This document shows, one piece after another, positions 29,167 through 37,812 of a stretch of 64,000 bases of DNA; the first letter of the stretch is position 1; the number at the start of each line of letters is the position of its first letter. Where the stretch lies: assembly GCA_040289115.1 (NCBI GenBank), contig PSKS01000001.1:77844-141843 (forward strand), given 5' to 3'. Origin of the DNA: JAUQQI01 sp040289115. GTDB lineage: Bacteria; Chloroflexota; Dehalococcoidia; JAUQQI01. The translations under genes were made by a program, and so were the position numbers. The notes below the pieces were generated by a model. The model saw only the letters and a list, made by a program, of their open reading frames with translations. It did not search any database and was not told the origin of the DNA.

Positions 29167-30462
29167 ATGCGCACGTTCTATATCTGGACCATCGGTTGCC
29201 AGATGAACCAGGCCGACTCGGACCGCCTGGCCACGGCCCTGGAGTTTCTGGGCTATCGGCAGGTCGAGTCACCCAGGGATGCCGAGGTCGTGGTGGTTAA
29301 CTCCTGCGTCGTCCGTCAGCAGGCTGAGGACCGGGTAGTTTCGAAGCTTTGGGAGCTTAAGCCCCTCAAGCGGCGGGACCCGCAGAAAATCATCACCTTG
29401 ATGGGCTGCATGGTCAGCCCCAAAAATAAGGAGGAGCTTAAGGCCCGCTTTCCCCACGTCGACGTCTTCCTTCGGCCCCAGGAGTACGAGCCCCTTCTGG
29501 ACCTGCTTAAGGAGCGGGGCTGTGTCGAGCAGGTAATCAACCCCTTCGACATTATCCCCAAGACTGTTGGGCCGACGGCCTACGTTCCCATCATTCACGG
29601 GTGCAACAAGGTGTGCACCTTCTGCATCATCCCATACCGGCGGGGTAAAGAGCGGAGCCGGCCCATCGAGGAGATCCGCCGGGAGGTTCAGGGGCTGGTC
29701 TGGCGGGGGGTCAAAGAAGTAACCCTCCTGGGCCAGAACGTCGATTCCTACGGCCGAGACCTGCCGGGCAAGCCGGACCTGGCCGACCTCTTCTACGCCC
29801 TGCACGAAATCGAGGGCCTCAAGCGCATCAGGTTCCTCACCTCCCACCCCTCCGACATGGGCGACCGGATCATCGATGCGGTGGCCGCCTTGGATAAGGT
29901 CTGCGAACACTTCAACGTGCCCGTCCAGGCCGGGGACGATGAGGTGCTGCGCCGGATGCGCCGGGGCTACACCGTGGACGACTACCGGCGGCTTATCGCC
30001 AAGATTCGGGAAAAGGTGCCCGGCTGCAGCCTGGCCACCGACATTATCGTAGGCTTCTCGGGGGAGACCGAAGAGCAGTTCCAGCACACCCTGGACCTGC
30101 TGGCCGAAATCAAATTCGACGTGGTCCACGTGGCCCGGTATTCGCCACGGCCCGGGACCTTTGCGTCCAAGTTCCTCCCCGACGATGTTCCCCCTGATGA
30201 GAAGAAGCGGCGGCACCGGGCCGTCGAAGAGCTTCAGGAAAAGATTGCCGCCGAGATAAACGCCCAGCTCTTGGGTCAGACGGTGGAGGTCCTAGTGGAG
30301 GGCCGCCAGAAGGACCGGTGGTTCGGTCGGACCCGGACCAACAAGCTGGTCTTCTTCCCGGCCGAGGGCAACCTGCTGGGTGAGCTGGTCCACGTTCGCA
30401 TCGAGAAGACGAGCCCCTGGGCCCTGCAGGGGTCCTTGGCCGTTCCCGCCGCCGTCGCCTGA
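29167..30462 (+). CDS. miaB: tRNA-2-methylthio-N6-dimethylallyladenosine synthase
   Basis: Radical-SAM methylthiotransferase that adds a methylthio group to i6A37 of tRNAs reading U-starting codons. 431 residues. Seen: N-terminal MTTase domain with three cluster cysteines (TIGCQMNQADS, VVNSCVVRQQAED, LMGCMVSPKN), the radical-SAM motif GCNKVCTFCIIPYRRG, TLLGQNVDSYG, and a C-terminal TRAM domain (LLGQTVEVLVEGRQKDRWFGRTRTNKLVFF, in two parts). ATG at 29167 is the natural N-terminus. It follows the tRNA-Ser gene and could be read from its promoter. Confidence 0.95.
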   Translation: MRTFYIWTIGCQMNQADSDRLATALEFLGYRQVESPRDAEVVVVNSCVVRQQAEDRVVSKLWELKPLKRRDPQKIITLMGCMVSPKNKEELKARFPHVDVFLRPQEYEPLLDLLKERGCVEQVINPFDIIPKTVGPTAYVPIIHGCNKVCTFCIIPYRRGKERSRPIEEIRREVQGLVWRGVKEVTLLGQNVDSYGRDLPGKPDLADLFYALHEIEGLKRIRFLTSHPSDMGDRIIDAVAALDKVCEHFNVPVQAGDDEVLRRMRRGYTVDDYRRLIAKIREKVPGCSLATDIIVGFSGETEEQFQHTLDLLAEIKFDVVHVARYSPRPGTFASKFLPDDVPPDEKKRRHRAVEELQEKIAAEINAQLLGQTVEVLVEGRQKDRWFGRTRTNKLVFFPAEGNLLGELVHVRIEKTSPWALQGSLAVPAAVA

Positions 30463-30469
30463 ACGGCGA

Positions 30470-30934
30470 TTAAGCCTCGACTTCTAAGATCATTTCAATC
30501 TCGACGGGGATGCTGTTGGGCAGCTCGGCCATGCCCACGGCCGACCGGGCGTGGCGGCCGTTCTCCCCGAAGAGGGCCACCAGCAGGTCCGAGGCGCCGT
30601 TGGCCACCTCCGGCTGGCGGTTGAAACCCGCGGCGCTGTTGACCATCACCAGCAGCTTCACCACCCGCTTGACCTTATCCAGACTCCCCAGGACGGCCTT
30701 TACCGAGGCCAGGCAGTTTAAGCAGGTCAGGCGGGCGGCATCGTAGCCCTGCTCTAGGGTGAGCTCCCGGCCTACCTTCCCCCGGTAGGCCTGACCCTCA
30801 GGGGTGAAGGGACCGTGACCGGAGACGAAGAGCAGATTCCCCACCTGTACGGCGGGCACGTAGTTGGCCACCGGCTTCCGGGGCCCGGGAAGTTCAAGGC
30901 CGAGTTCGGCAAGCCTGGCTTCGACCCGGTCCAA
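30470..30934 (-). CDS. RidA/YjgF family protein
   Basis: 154 residues. RidA proteins hydrolyse reactive enamine/imine intermediates from PLP enzymes. This one is of the longer subfamily that begins with VEARLAELGLELPGPRKPVANYVPAV in blocks, then GNLLFVSGHGP, and ends with SVGMAELPNSIPVEIEMILEV. The usual catalytic Arg of RidA (in CxxR) is not at its canonical place, so enamine deaminase activity is uncertain. The TTG start at 30934 is chosen for the strong GGAAGGAGG 6 nt before it. Divergent from the carbonic anhydrase-like gene. Confidence 0.82.
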   Translation of the reverse strand: MDRVEARLAELGLELPGPRKPVANYVPAVQVGNLLFVSGHGPFTPEGQAYRGKVGRELTLEQGYDAARLTCLNCLASVKAVLGSLDKVKRVVKLLVMVNSAAGFNRQPEVANGASDLLVALFGENGRHARSAVGMAELPNSIPVEIEMILEVEA

Positions 30935-31013
30935 GTTGACCCTCCTTCCAGCAGAATTTTCGGCGGTGCCGTAGTAAGTTATCATAGACGCGCAAGCTTC
31001 CAGGAGGACGTCC

Positions 31014-31529
31014 ATGCTGAGGCCGCTTAAAGATAAGACCCCCAGAGTCCATCCCACCGCTTTTATCAGCGAGGCCGCCTACGTCGTGGGGGACGTGGAG
31101 GTGGGGGAGGGCTCCAGCATCTGGCCCGGGACGGTGGTCCGGGGCGATAGCGGCCGGATAAGGATCGGCCGCTTCGTAAACATCCAGGACAACTGCACCG
31201 TCCATTCGGACGCCGACGCCGAGTACGGCGACTACGTGACCCTCGGCCACGGGGTCGTTTGCCACGCCCGGAAGGTGGGCAGCCACGTCCTTATTGGCAA
31301 CGGGGCCGTCGTGAACGACGGAGTCGAAATCGGGGAATATTCCCTGATCGCAGCGGGGGCGGTGGTCCGGGAAAACACGGTGATTCCCCCCAGGTCCTTC
31401 GTGGCTGGGGTTCCGGCCGAGATTAAGGGGGAGGTCACCGAACGCCACGTCGACCTCATTCGCCGGACGGCTGAAACTTACCTGCGCAAGGCCCAGCTTT
31501 ACCGGGAGGCCGGCCTGGGCCACGGCTGA
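31014..31529 (+). CDS. Gamma-carbonic anhydrase family protein
   Basis: 171 residues, a left-handed beta-helix built from hexapeptide repeats (VVGDVEVGEGSSIWPGTVVRG as adjoining repeats). Putative zinc ligands: His in NCTVHSD and in TLGHGVVCHA. Trimeric YrdA/PaaY-like proteins; some hydrate CO2 and some hydrolyse thioesters. A clear CAGGAGG lies before the ATG. The stop abuts the dnaE stop on the other strand with no spacer. Confidence 0.88.
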   Translation: MLRPLKDKTPRVHPTAFISEAAYVVGDVEVGEGSSIWPGTVVRGDSGRIRIGRFVNIQDNCTVHSDADAEYGDYVTLGHGVVCHARKVGSHVLIGNGAVVNDGVEIGEYSLIAAGAVVRENTVIPPRSFVAGVPAEIKGEVTERHVDLIRRTAETYLRKAQLYREAGLGHG

Positions 31530-34500
31530 TCAGATGGGGTGGGCGGTTATGGCCGGCTCCCCCAGCAGCTCGGCTAGCCGCCGCCTCAGGCCGGCACAGT
31601 AGCGGGTGGTGACCGGCATCCGGACGAACACCACCCCGTGGCCGTTGGCGACGGCAAAGGTCACCTGGTCCGGCCCCTGGAACTCTTTTAAGGCCGCCAT
31701 TACCTGCCGAACCTTCTCCAAGTCGGCGGCGTCGTCCGGGCCGCGGTTAAAGGTGATGATAAGCCGGTAGGTGGTGCCGTTGCCTGCGCCGTTAGTGCCC
31801 ATTGACTGCTCCATTTCGCGGGATGTATCCGCCTCGCCGGCGACCGGCTCGGTGAAACCGGTCTCACCCGGGGCCTTCTCCTCGACCGAGTAGGGCTGGG
31901 CCGCCTCGCACACCAGGGTGAGCCGGTCGGCCCGCTGCCGGACCCGCCCGTGGATGAGCAGGATGTTGTTTTCCTGCCAGAGCTCCCGGGTCCGCTCGTA
32001 CACCTCCGGCCAGACGGTGACTTCGAGGCTCCCGTCAAGGTCCTCGAGGACGGCCGTAACGAACGTGCGGCCGTCCCGGTTAAGGCCCGTCCGCACCGAC
32101 TTGACCAAGCCGGCCACGGTAATTCGCTGGCCGACCATTTCGGCGTCCACCTGGCCGCAGAAGGTAGTGACCTGCTCCCGCAGCCTGGCCACGGCCGCCA
32201 CCAGCGGATGCTCGGAGAAGTAAACTCCCAGAAGCTCCTTCTCCCAGGCGAGCTTTTCAGCCGGCTGGGCGTCGGGGCCTTTAAGGTCGATTTTGCGGAC
32301 AGGAACCTCCACCAGGTCGCCGAACATGTCGGCAATAAGCTCCCGCGCCGACGCCCCTTTGGCGCCCCGCTGGCGGTGGAGGCTCTGGCCGAGACTCACG
32401 ATCTCGTCCAGGGCCGAAAGGAGACCGCCCCTGGGCCCGAACTCATCGCAGGCCCCGGCCTTTATCAGGCTTTCCAACACCCGCCGGTTAAGGGCCCTGG
32501 GGTCGACCCGCCCGACGAAATCCTCGATGCCCTTAAAGGGGCCGCCGGCAGCCCGGGCCGCAACGATGGCCTCGGCCGCCGCCCGGCCCACGTTTTTAAT
32601 CGCCCCCAGGCCGTAGCGAATGCTGCCGGCCTCAATGGTAAATTCCACATCGCTGTGGTTTACGCTCGGCCCCAGGACCCTGATCCCCATCCGCTGGCAG
32701 CAGGCCACCGAACTGGCAATCTTATCGTGGGAGTCCATCTGGGCCGAGAGCAGGGCGGCCATATACTCGGCCGGGTAATTGGCCTTCAGGTAGGCCGTTC
32801 GGTAAGCGACCCGGGCGTAGGAGAAGGCGTGGGCCTTATTGAAGGCGTAGCCGGCAAAGGGCTCAATAAGCTGAAAGATCTGGGCGGCCACGTCCTCCGG
32901 GATGCCCTTGGCCCGGGCCCCGGCCAGGAAAGCCTCCCGCTGCTGGCGCATTATCTCCGGGATCTTTTTGCCCATCGCCTTGCGGAAGATATCCGCCTGG
33001 CCCAGGGTGTAGCCGGCGATGGCCTGGACGATAAAAAGTACTTGGTCCTGGTAAACGATCACCCCGTAGGTGTCCTTCAAGATGGGTTCCAGGGCCGGGT
33101 GAAGGTAAGTTACCTGAGTGCGGCCTTCCCGGGCGGCCAGGTACTCGGGGATGTGCTCCATTGGGCCGGGCCGGTAAAGGGCGATCATGGCCGCCAAGTC
33201 GGCCACGGACCGGGGCTTCATTTCTTTGAGATAGCGGGTCATGCCGCTGCCCTCGAGCTGGAAAACTCCCACCGTCTCGCCGGCTGCCAGCATCTCGAAG
33301 GTTTTCGGGTCGTCTTCCGGGATCTTGTTAAGGTCGATGACTTCGCCCCGGGTCTGGGCCACCAGCTTGACCGTCTTGTCGATAATGGTCAGGTTGGTAA
33401 GGCCCAGGAAGTCCATTTTAAGGAGGCCGATCCGGGCAATGGAGTTCATATCGTACTGGGTTACCAGGGTCTGGGGGGCGGCCCCGCCCCCTTCGGCCTC
33501 CTCCCCGCGCCGCCGGTGGTTGCCCCGGGCCGGCGGCTGGAGGGGAACATGGTGGATGAGGGGGTCTTTGGAGATGACGACCCCGGCGGCGTGGGTGCTG
33601 GCGTGGCGGGCCAGGCCCTCCAGCTTCTGGGCCGTGTCCAGGAGCTCTTTAACTTTCGGGTCGGTCCGGTAGAGCTCGGCCAGCTCTTGGTTTTCCTGGA
33701 GGGCCCGGGCGATGGTCATGTTAAGGACCTGAGGGATCAGCTTGGCCACCCGGTCCACCTCGGCGTAGGAGAGGCCGAGGGCCCGGCCCACGTCCCGGAC
33801 GGCCGCCTTGGCCCCGAGGGTCCCGAAGGTGATGATCTGGGCCACGTGGTCGTAGCCGTACTTCCGGACCACGTACTCGATCATCTCGTCCCGGCGGTCG
33901 TCGGCAAAGTCCATATCAACGTCGGGCATCTCTTTGCGCTCGGGGTTTAAAAACCGCTCGGCGACGAGCTTGTTGGCCACGGGGTCAACCTCAGTGACCC
34001 CCAGGGAGTAGAGGACGAGGCTGGCAGCGGCGCTACCCCGAACCCCAAAGAGGATTCCCCGCTCCCGGGCGAAGCGGGCCAAGTCCCAGACCACCAGGAT
34101 GTAATTGGCAAAGCCGGTCTGGCGGATCACATCCAGCTCGTATTCGAGCCGGCGCCAGATCTCATCGGAGGGCTCCCCGTAGCGGCGCTTGAGGCCCTCC
34201 CGGGCCATCTGGGCCAAATACTCGAAGGGGCCGCCGGTTTCACCGGGCGGCGTCTCCACCTCGGGCAGGTGCAGCCGGTCGAACTCCAGCTTAAGCTGGC
34301 ATTTCTCGGCCACCCGGCAGGTGTTCTTGACGGCCTCGGGCAGGTCAGCAAAAAGCTCGGCCATCTCAGCCGGACTCTTTAAGTAAAATGAGTCCCCATC
34401 CAGCCGGAGCCGCTTCTCGTCGTGGATGGTGGTGTTGGTGCCGATGCAGAGTAGGATATCGTGGACGGCGGCATCTTCACGGTTTAGATAGTGGACATCG

Positions 34501-35102
34501 TTGGTGGCAACAATGGGTATGCCCAGTTCCTTACCCAGCTCGACGACCTGGCGGAAGATAGCCCGGTGCTCGGGATTCCCGTGCTCCTGGACCTCCAGGT
34601 AAAAGTCGTCCCCGAACACTTCCCGGTACCAGCGGGCGGCGGATGCCGCCTCCTCCCGCCGGCCCTCGGCTAAAAGCCTTGGAATCTCCCCGTTGTTGCA
34701 GGCCGAAAGGACAATGAGTCCTTCGGACCGCTCCACCAGCCAGCGCCGGTCGATCCTGGGCTTGTAGTAAAAGCCCTCGACGTGGGCCCGGGTTACCAGG
34801 GCCAGCAGGTTGCGGTAGCCGGTCTCGTTCTTGGCCAGCAGGACAAGGTGATAGGGCTGCTTGTCATTAGGCCCCCGGCTTTCCACCCCCCTGGGAGCCA
34901 GGTAGGCCTCGACCCCGATGATGGGTTTAATGCCGGCATCGGCGGCCGCGGTGTAGAACTCAATTGCCCCGTAGAGCACCCCGTGGTCGGTGAGGGCCAG
35001 GCTTTCCATGCCCAGCTCCCGGGCCCGGGAAACCAGTGCCCCCACCCGACAGAGGCCATCCAGGAGGCTGTACTCGCTGTGAACGTGCAGATGGGTAAAC
35101 AT
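31530..35102 (-). CDS. dnaE: DNA polymerase III alpha subunit
   Basis: Replicative polymerase, 1190 residues, normal for DnaE. Domain order: PHP domain (FTHLHVHSEYSLLDG at the start), polymerase palm with PDVDMDFADDRRDEMIEYV and GVRGSAAASLVLYSLGVT, thumb/fingers (MALYRPGPMEHIPEYLAAR region; AIMGKKIPE-like FRKAMGKKIPEIMRQQ), tandem HhH, and a C-terminal OB fold (ITVAGLVKSVRTGLN). A short Arg/Glu/Gly-rich insert (RGNHRRRGEEAEGGGAA) lies in the middle, near the conserved MDFLGL. The ATG at 35102 is chosen for the canonical MFTHLHVHSEYS start. A TATACT box lies about 20-45 nt upstream. Confidence 0.96.
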   Translation of the reverse strand: MFTHLHVHSEYSLLDGLCRVGALVSRARELGMESLALTDHGVLYGAIEFYTAAADAGIKPIIGVEAYLAPRGVESRGPNDKQPYHLVLLAKNETGYRNLLALVTRAHVEGFYYKPRIDRRWLVERSEGLIVLSACNNGEIPRLLAEGRREEAASAARWYREVFGDDFYLEVQEHGNPEHRAIFRQVVELGKELGIPIVATNDVHYLNREDAAVHDILLCIGTNTTIHDEKRLRLDGDSFYLKSPAEMAELFADLPEAVKNTCRVAEKCQLKLEFDRLHLPEVETPPGETGGPFEYLAQMAREGLKRRYGEPSDEIWRRLEYELDVIRQTGFANYILVVWDLARFARERGILFGVRGSAAASLVLYSLGVTEVDPVANKLVAERFLNPERKEMPDVDMDFADDRRDEMIEYVVRKYGYDHVAQIITFGTLGAKAAVRDVGRALGLSYAEVDRVAKLIPQVLNMTIARALQENQELAELYRTDPKVKELLDTAQKLEGLARHASTHAAGVVISKDPLIHHVPLQPPARGNHRRRGEEAEGGGAAPQTLVTQYDMNSIARIGLLKMDFLGLTNLTIIDKTVKLVAQTRGEVIDLNKIPEDDPKTFEMLAAGETVGVFQLEGSGMTRYLKEMKPRSVADLAAMIALYRPGPMEHIPEYLAAREGRTQVTYLHPALEPILKDTYGVIVYQDQVLFIVQAIAGYTLGQADIFRKAMGKKIPEIMRQQREAFLAGARAKGIPEDVAAQIFQLIEPFAGYAFNKAHAFSYARVAYRTAYLKANYPAEYMAALLSAQMDSHDKIASSVACCQRMGIRVLGPSVNHSDVEFTIEAGSIRYGLGAIKNVGRAAAEAIVAARAAGGPFKGIEDFVGRVDPRALNRRVLESLIKAGACDEFGPRGGLLSALDEIVSLGQSLHRQRGAKGASARELIADMFGDLVEVPVRKIDLKGPDAQPAEKLAWEKELLGVYFSEHPLVAAVARLREQVTTFCGQVDAEMVGQRITVAGLVKSVRTGLNRDGRTFVTAVLEDLDGSLEVTVWPEVYERTRELWQENNILLIHGRVRQRADRLTLVCEAAQPYSVEEKAPGETGFTEPVAGEADTSREMEQSMGTNGAGNGTTYRLIITFNRGPDDAADLEKVRQVMAALKEFQGPDQVTFAVANGHGVVFVRMPVTTRYCAGLRRRLAELLGEPAITAHPI

Positions 35103-35215
35103 GCTGGTCGCCCGATTGTCTAGCCCTTCCCGAAGAGTATACTGACTTCCAAGCGGCAACTAGCCAAGCCGAAGTTTTGAGCTCGAAAAAAGTCCGGCCG
35201 AACCAGGGTAAGGAA

Positions 35216-35240
35216 CACAAGATATTGTGGTTGTATAGTG
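35216..35240. promoter_or_regulatory. NrdR-type palindrome upstream of dnaE
   Basis: The 14-mer CACAAGATATTGTG at 35216-35229 is the exact reverse complement of the core of the nrdJ box (3989-4002). A second half-site (TAGTG, 35236-35240) lies 11 bp further, one helical turn. It is 114 nt upstream of the dnaE start and on the far side of the lysC terminator, so dnaE is the likely target. Confidence 0.55.
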
Positions 35241-35259
35241 CAGAGGCCGCAAAATAGCC

Positions 35260-35285
35260 GCGGCCGGACTATTTAGTCCGGCCGC
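35260..35285 (-). terminator. Terminator downstream of lysC
   Basis: 12-bp stem (GCGGCCGGACTA with TAGTCCGGCCGC) and a 2-nt loop, followed on the minus strand by GGCTATTTTGCG. It is 36 nt beyond the lysC stop. Confidence 0.7.
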
Positions 35286-35321
35286 AAGTTCGCCGGATTG
35301 TCGAAACCTTGGGGGAAAGGT

Positions 35322-36545
35322 TCAGTCGAGTTTTTCCAGTTCGAAGGCTTTGTGGAGGGCCCGGACGGCCTCGAAGACCCGGTCTTCGGCGATGATGCAG
35401 GTGATGCGAATCTCGGAGGTGGTGATCATCTCGATGTTGATGTTGTGGTTGGCCAGGGTTCGGAACATCCGGGCGGCATACCCTGGGGCGTTCTGCATGC
35501 CGGCGCCGACGACGCTGACTTTGGCCAGGTTGCCGGCGGAGACGCAGCCGCGGGCGCCAATAGAGCGGGCGACGGGCTCGACGAGGCTGAAGGCCTTTTC
35601 TAAGTCATTACGGGAGATGGTAAAGGAAAGGTCCGTAAGGCCGTCGACGCTGGCGTTCTGAACGATGACATCGACGCTGATGCCGGCCTCGGCCAGGGGT
35701 TCGAAGATGGCGGCGGCGATTCCCGGACGGTCCGGGACTCCGAGAATGGTCACCTTGGCCACGTCGGTGTCGTGGGCGATGCCGCGCACCTTGTTGCGCC
35801 TCTCCATATCAACCTCCCCGTGGATGAGGGTGCCGGGGCTGTCGGTAAAGCTTGAGGCGACCAGAATGGGAATATTGTAGATCGCCCCGATCTCGACAGC
35901 CCGAGTATGCATGACCCGGGCACCCTGAAAGGCCAGTTCCAGCATCTCCTCGTAAGATATATCCTGAAGCTTGCGGGCTTCCGGCACGACCCGGGGGTCG
36001 GCCGTGTAAACCCCCTCGACATCGGTGTAGATTTCGCACCGCTCGGCCCCAAGGCTGGCGGCCAGGGCCACGGCCGTCGTATCCGAGCCGCCCCGGCCCA
36101 GGGTGGTGATATCCAGCTCATCGGTGACCCCCTGAAAGCCGGCGACGATGGGGATCCGGCCGGCCGAGAGCTCCTGGATGACCCGGTGGGGATTTACCGC
36201 CAGGATTCGGGCCCGCCCGAACCGCCGCTCGGTCTTAATGCCGGCCTGGAAGCCGGTCAGGGCCACCGCCTCGTAACCGAGGTCCCGCAGGGCCATGGCC
36301 AGCAGGGTACAGGAGACGATCTCGCCGGTGTGGAGCAGTAGGTCGAGCTCCCGCTCTGGGGGGCGCTTGGTGACCTGGTAGGCAAGGGCGATGAGCTCGT
36401 CGGTGGTGTCGCCCATGGCGGAGGCGACCACAACGACGTCGTTGCCGGCGTCGCGGGCAGCGGCGACCCGGCGGGCGACAGCCTTAATGCGTTCAGCGTT
36501 GGCCAGGGATGAACCTCCGTATTTTTGAACGACCAATCTGCCCAT
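35322..36545 (-). CDS. lysC: Aspartate kinase
   Basis: Phosphorylates aspartate, first step to lysine, threonine, methionine and diaminopimelate. 407 residues, the length of monofunctional aspartokinases. Seen: VVQKYGGSSLANAERI (KxGGxS), GFQGVTDELDITTLGRGGSDT, and a C-terminal pair of ACT domains (KVTILGVPDRPGIAAAIFEPL; DLSFTISRNDLEKA) for feedback inhibition. The ATG at 36545 gives the family N-terminus MGRLVVQKYGG; the frame extends upstream to 36674 without support. No lysine riboswitch was recognised in the leader. Confidence 0.95.
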   Translation of the reverse strand: MGRLVVQKYGGSSLANAERIKAVARRVAAARDAGNDVVVVASAMGDTTDELIALAYQVTKRPPERELDLLLHTGEIVSCTLLAMALRDLGYEAVALTGFQAGIKTERRFGRARILAVNPHRVIQELSAGRIPIVAGFQGVTDELDITTLGRGGSDTTAVALAASLGAERCEIYTDVEGVYTADPRVVPEARKLQDISYEEMLELAFQGARVMHTRAVEIGAIYNIPILVASSFTDSPGTLIHGEVDMERRNKVRGIAHDTDVAKVTILGVPDRPGIAAAIFEPLAEAGISVDVIVQNASVDGLTDLSFTISRNDLEKAFSLVEPVARSIGARGCVSAGNLAKVSVVGAGMQNAPGYAARMFRTLANHNINIEMITTSEIRITCIIAEDRVFEAVRALHKAFELEKLD

Positions 36546-36585
36546 CGCGGCCCTTCGGGGACCATGAAGTTTTACACTGAACGCA

Positions 36586-36615
36586 AGTATACCAACGGAC
36601 ATTTTTCGGCCGCAA
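36586..36615 (-). promoter_or_regulatory. Promoter of lysC
   Basis: Minus strand TTGCGG (36615-36610), 18-bp spacer, TATACT (36591-36586). About 40 nt upstream of the lysC start. Confidence 0.5.
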
Positions 36616-36619
36616 CTGA

Positions 36620-37096
36620 CCAGGTCGCCGGCTAGGGCACGAGTACTGCCTGCCGGCACGCTTAGGGGACCCAATATTCGGTGCGCTTGTAGCCGCCTGT
36701 TCAGCCGGTGAGAGCAACCCCAGGGGACTAACGGCCTGGCCTAGAAGAGGCCGGTGGCCTCAGGAGATCCTAGCGGCCCCGCCCGAAGTCCAGGAAGCTT
36801 ACTATTTTGCCGTGGCAAACCCGGACACCCTTCGGTATATCCCGTGTTTTTGTGGGTGCGTCAGCCACGGCCACGGGTCCAACCTGGACTGCTACGTTGC
36901 CCAGTTCCGACCGGACGGGTCGGTGGTTCTCGACCCGCACGCCTTTGGCTGAAGGATCTGCGTGGGCATCACGCGTGACGTGATGCGACTGCAAGGCGAG
37001 GGGAAATCCCTGACGGCGATCCGGACCCACATTGATCAAGCCTGGGGTAGCTACGGCCCGTCCACTAATACCCCTTGGTCGCCATCCGGCAGCTGA
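36620..37096 (+). pseudogene. PCYCGC-domain lipoprotein gene with in-frame UGA (pseudogene or selenoprotein)
   Basis: One frame stays open from 36620 to 37096 apart from a single TGA at 36950-36952. It reads ALVAACSAGE (possible lipobox), then IPCFCGCVSHGHGSNLDCYV, DGSVVLDPHAFG, [UGA], RICVGITRDVMRL, EGKSLTAIRTHIDQAWG and TNTP. This is a clear match to the PCYCGC (DUF/PF13798-type) lipoprotein family. The TGA falls exactly on the first Cys of the conserved C-x-x-C (G-C-R-I-C). A perfect 8-bp hairpin follows (see 36966-36986). No ATG/GTG/TTG start is in frame, and the next gene is also decayed, which favours a pseudogene; a selenocysteine codon is the alternative. Confidence 0.7.
36966..36986 (+). 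other. bSECIS-like hairpin after the in-frame UGA
   Basis: Perfect 8-bp stem GCATCACG/CGTGATGC with loop CGTGA. The loop begins 21 nt after the UGA and its second base is G, within the published bacterial SECIS model (loop 16-37 nt downstream, G in the first two loop positions). It also encodes GITRDVM of the protein, so the pairing may be incidental. Confidence 0.35.
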
Positions 37097-37353
37097 AGGG
37101 CCCCAGGGCATCGTCGGCGGTTTCGGTCGCCTCACCCAAGCCGGCTTGACCATCCAGAGCGCAGATGCCGCATGGTTGGGCAGGCGGTTTACGCCCCTTT
37201 GAACGTTGGCCGGGACCCTGTCGGGCCCCGACAGGCATAGCCCTGGCTGGAAGGTCCCGGCGGCAACGGCAGGTTACGGCCTTAGGACCCATCATCGGGT
37301 GAGTAGTCTGCCCTTTTGAGCAGGGCGCTACACTCCTAGCGGGGACAGCTCGA

Positions 37354-37738
37354 ATGCGGCTCCGGATTTCAGCGGGCATTGCGGCAACGCTCATCGCGCT
37401 GGCGGTCCTGGGGACCGCCTTCCTACTTACGCTTCCGCGGTGGCATCTGTCAGCCAAACCTCCCGACTGGCGGGACGACCAAGCCGGCTAGTCTCATCCT
37501 CCGATATCGGGCAACTTCCGGACCTTTCGTTATCCTGGAGGTCTCGCCCTATGAGGTCGGCCCAAAACATATTCACAGTGACCCTTACGGACGGGTCCGG
37601 TCAGGGGCCTGCCCCTTCCGGCTTGGCCGTCAGGAAGTCTTGGATGGGGAGCTCTCCCGCATCCTTACCTTCTACGAGCCCGCGGAGCAGAATAGGTGTC
37701 TAGAAGCTGACCTTCAGTCCATGTCCAAACTACCTTAG
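37354..37738 (+). pseudogene. Decayed CopD/YtkA-like copper-resistance gene
   Basis: Fragments in different frames join into one family-like protein. 37354-37491 reads a membrane helix ISAGIAATLIALAVLGTAFLLTLP like the last helix of CopD. Then one frame reads GPFVILEVSPYEVGP and the next frame continues QNIFTVTLTDGSG, the beginning of the C-terminal YtkA/FixH-like domain. At least one stop and one frameshift are needed. It lies after the PCYCGC fragment, and such genes commonly travel with copper genes. The stretch 37100-37350 between them holds nothing I can recognise. Confidence 0.5.
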
Positions 37739-37757
37739 GTCAGTTAGATACACTTTC

Positions 37758-37786
37758 TTGACAAACCGGCGGGCAGTCGTTATCCT
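37758..37786 (+). promoter_or_regulatory. Promoter of comEA
   Basis: TTGACA at 37758-37763, 17-bp spacer, TATCCT at 37781-37786. The comEA start is 27 nt further. Confidence 0.65.
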
Positions 37787-37812
37787 GCCCTCAAAGGACG
37801 TCGGCGAAGGCG

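Noticed and set aside
31950..33950. 666-codon open frame antisense to dnaE
   Set aside because: It is the mirror of dnaE codons, a common shadow in high-GC genes; its product lacks any domain pattern.
36546..36700. Lysine riboswitch in the lysC leader
   Set aside because: The leader from the predicted promoter is only about 35 nt and no conserved riboswitch elements were found.
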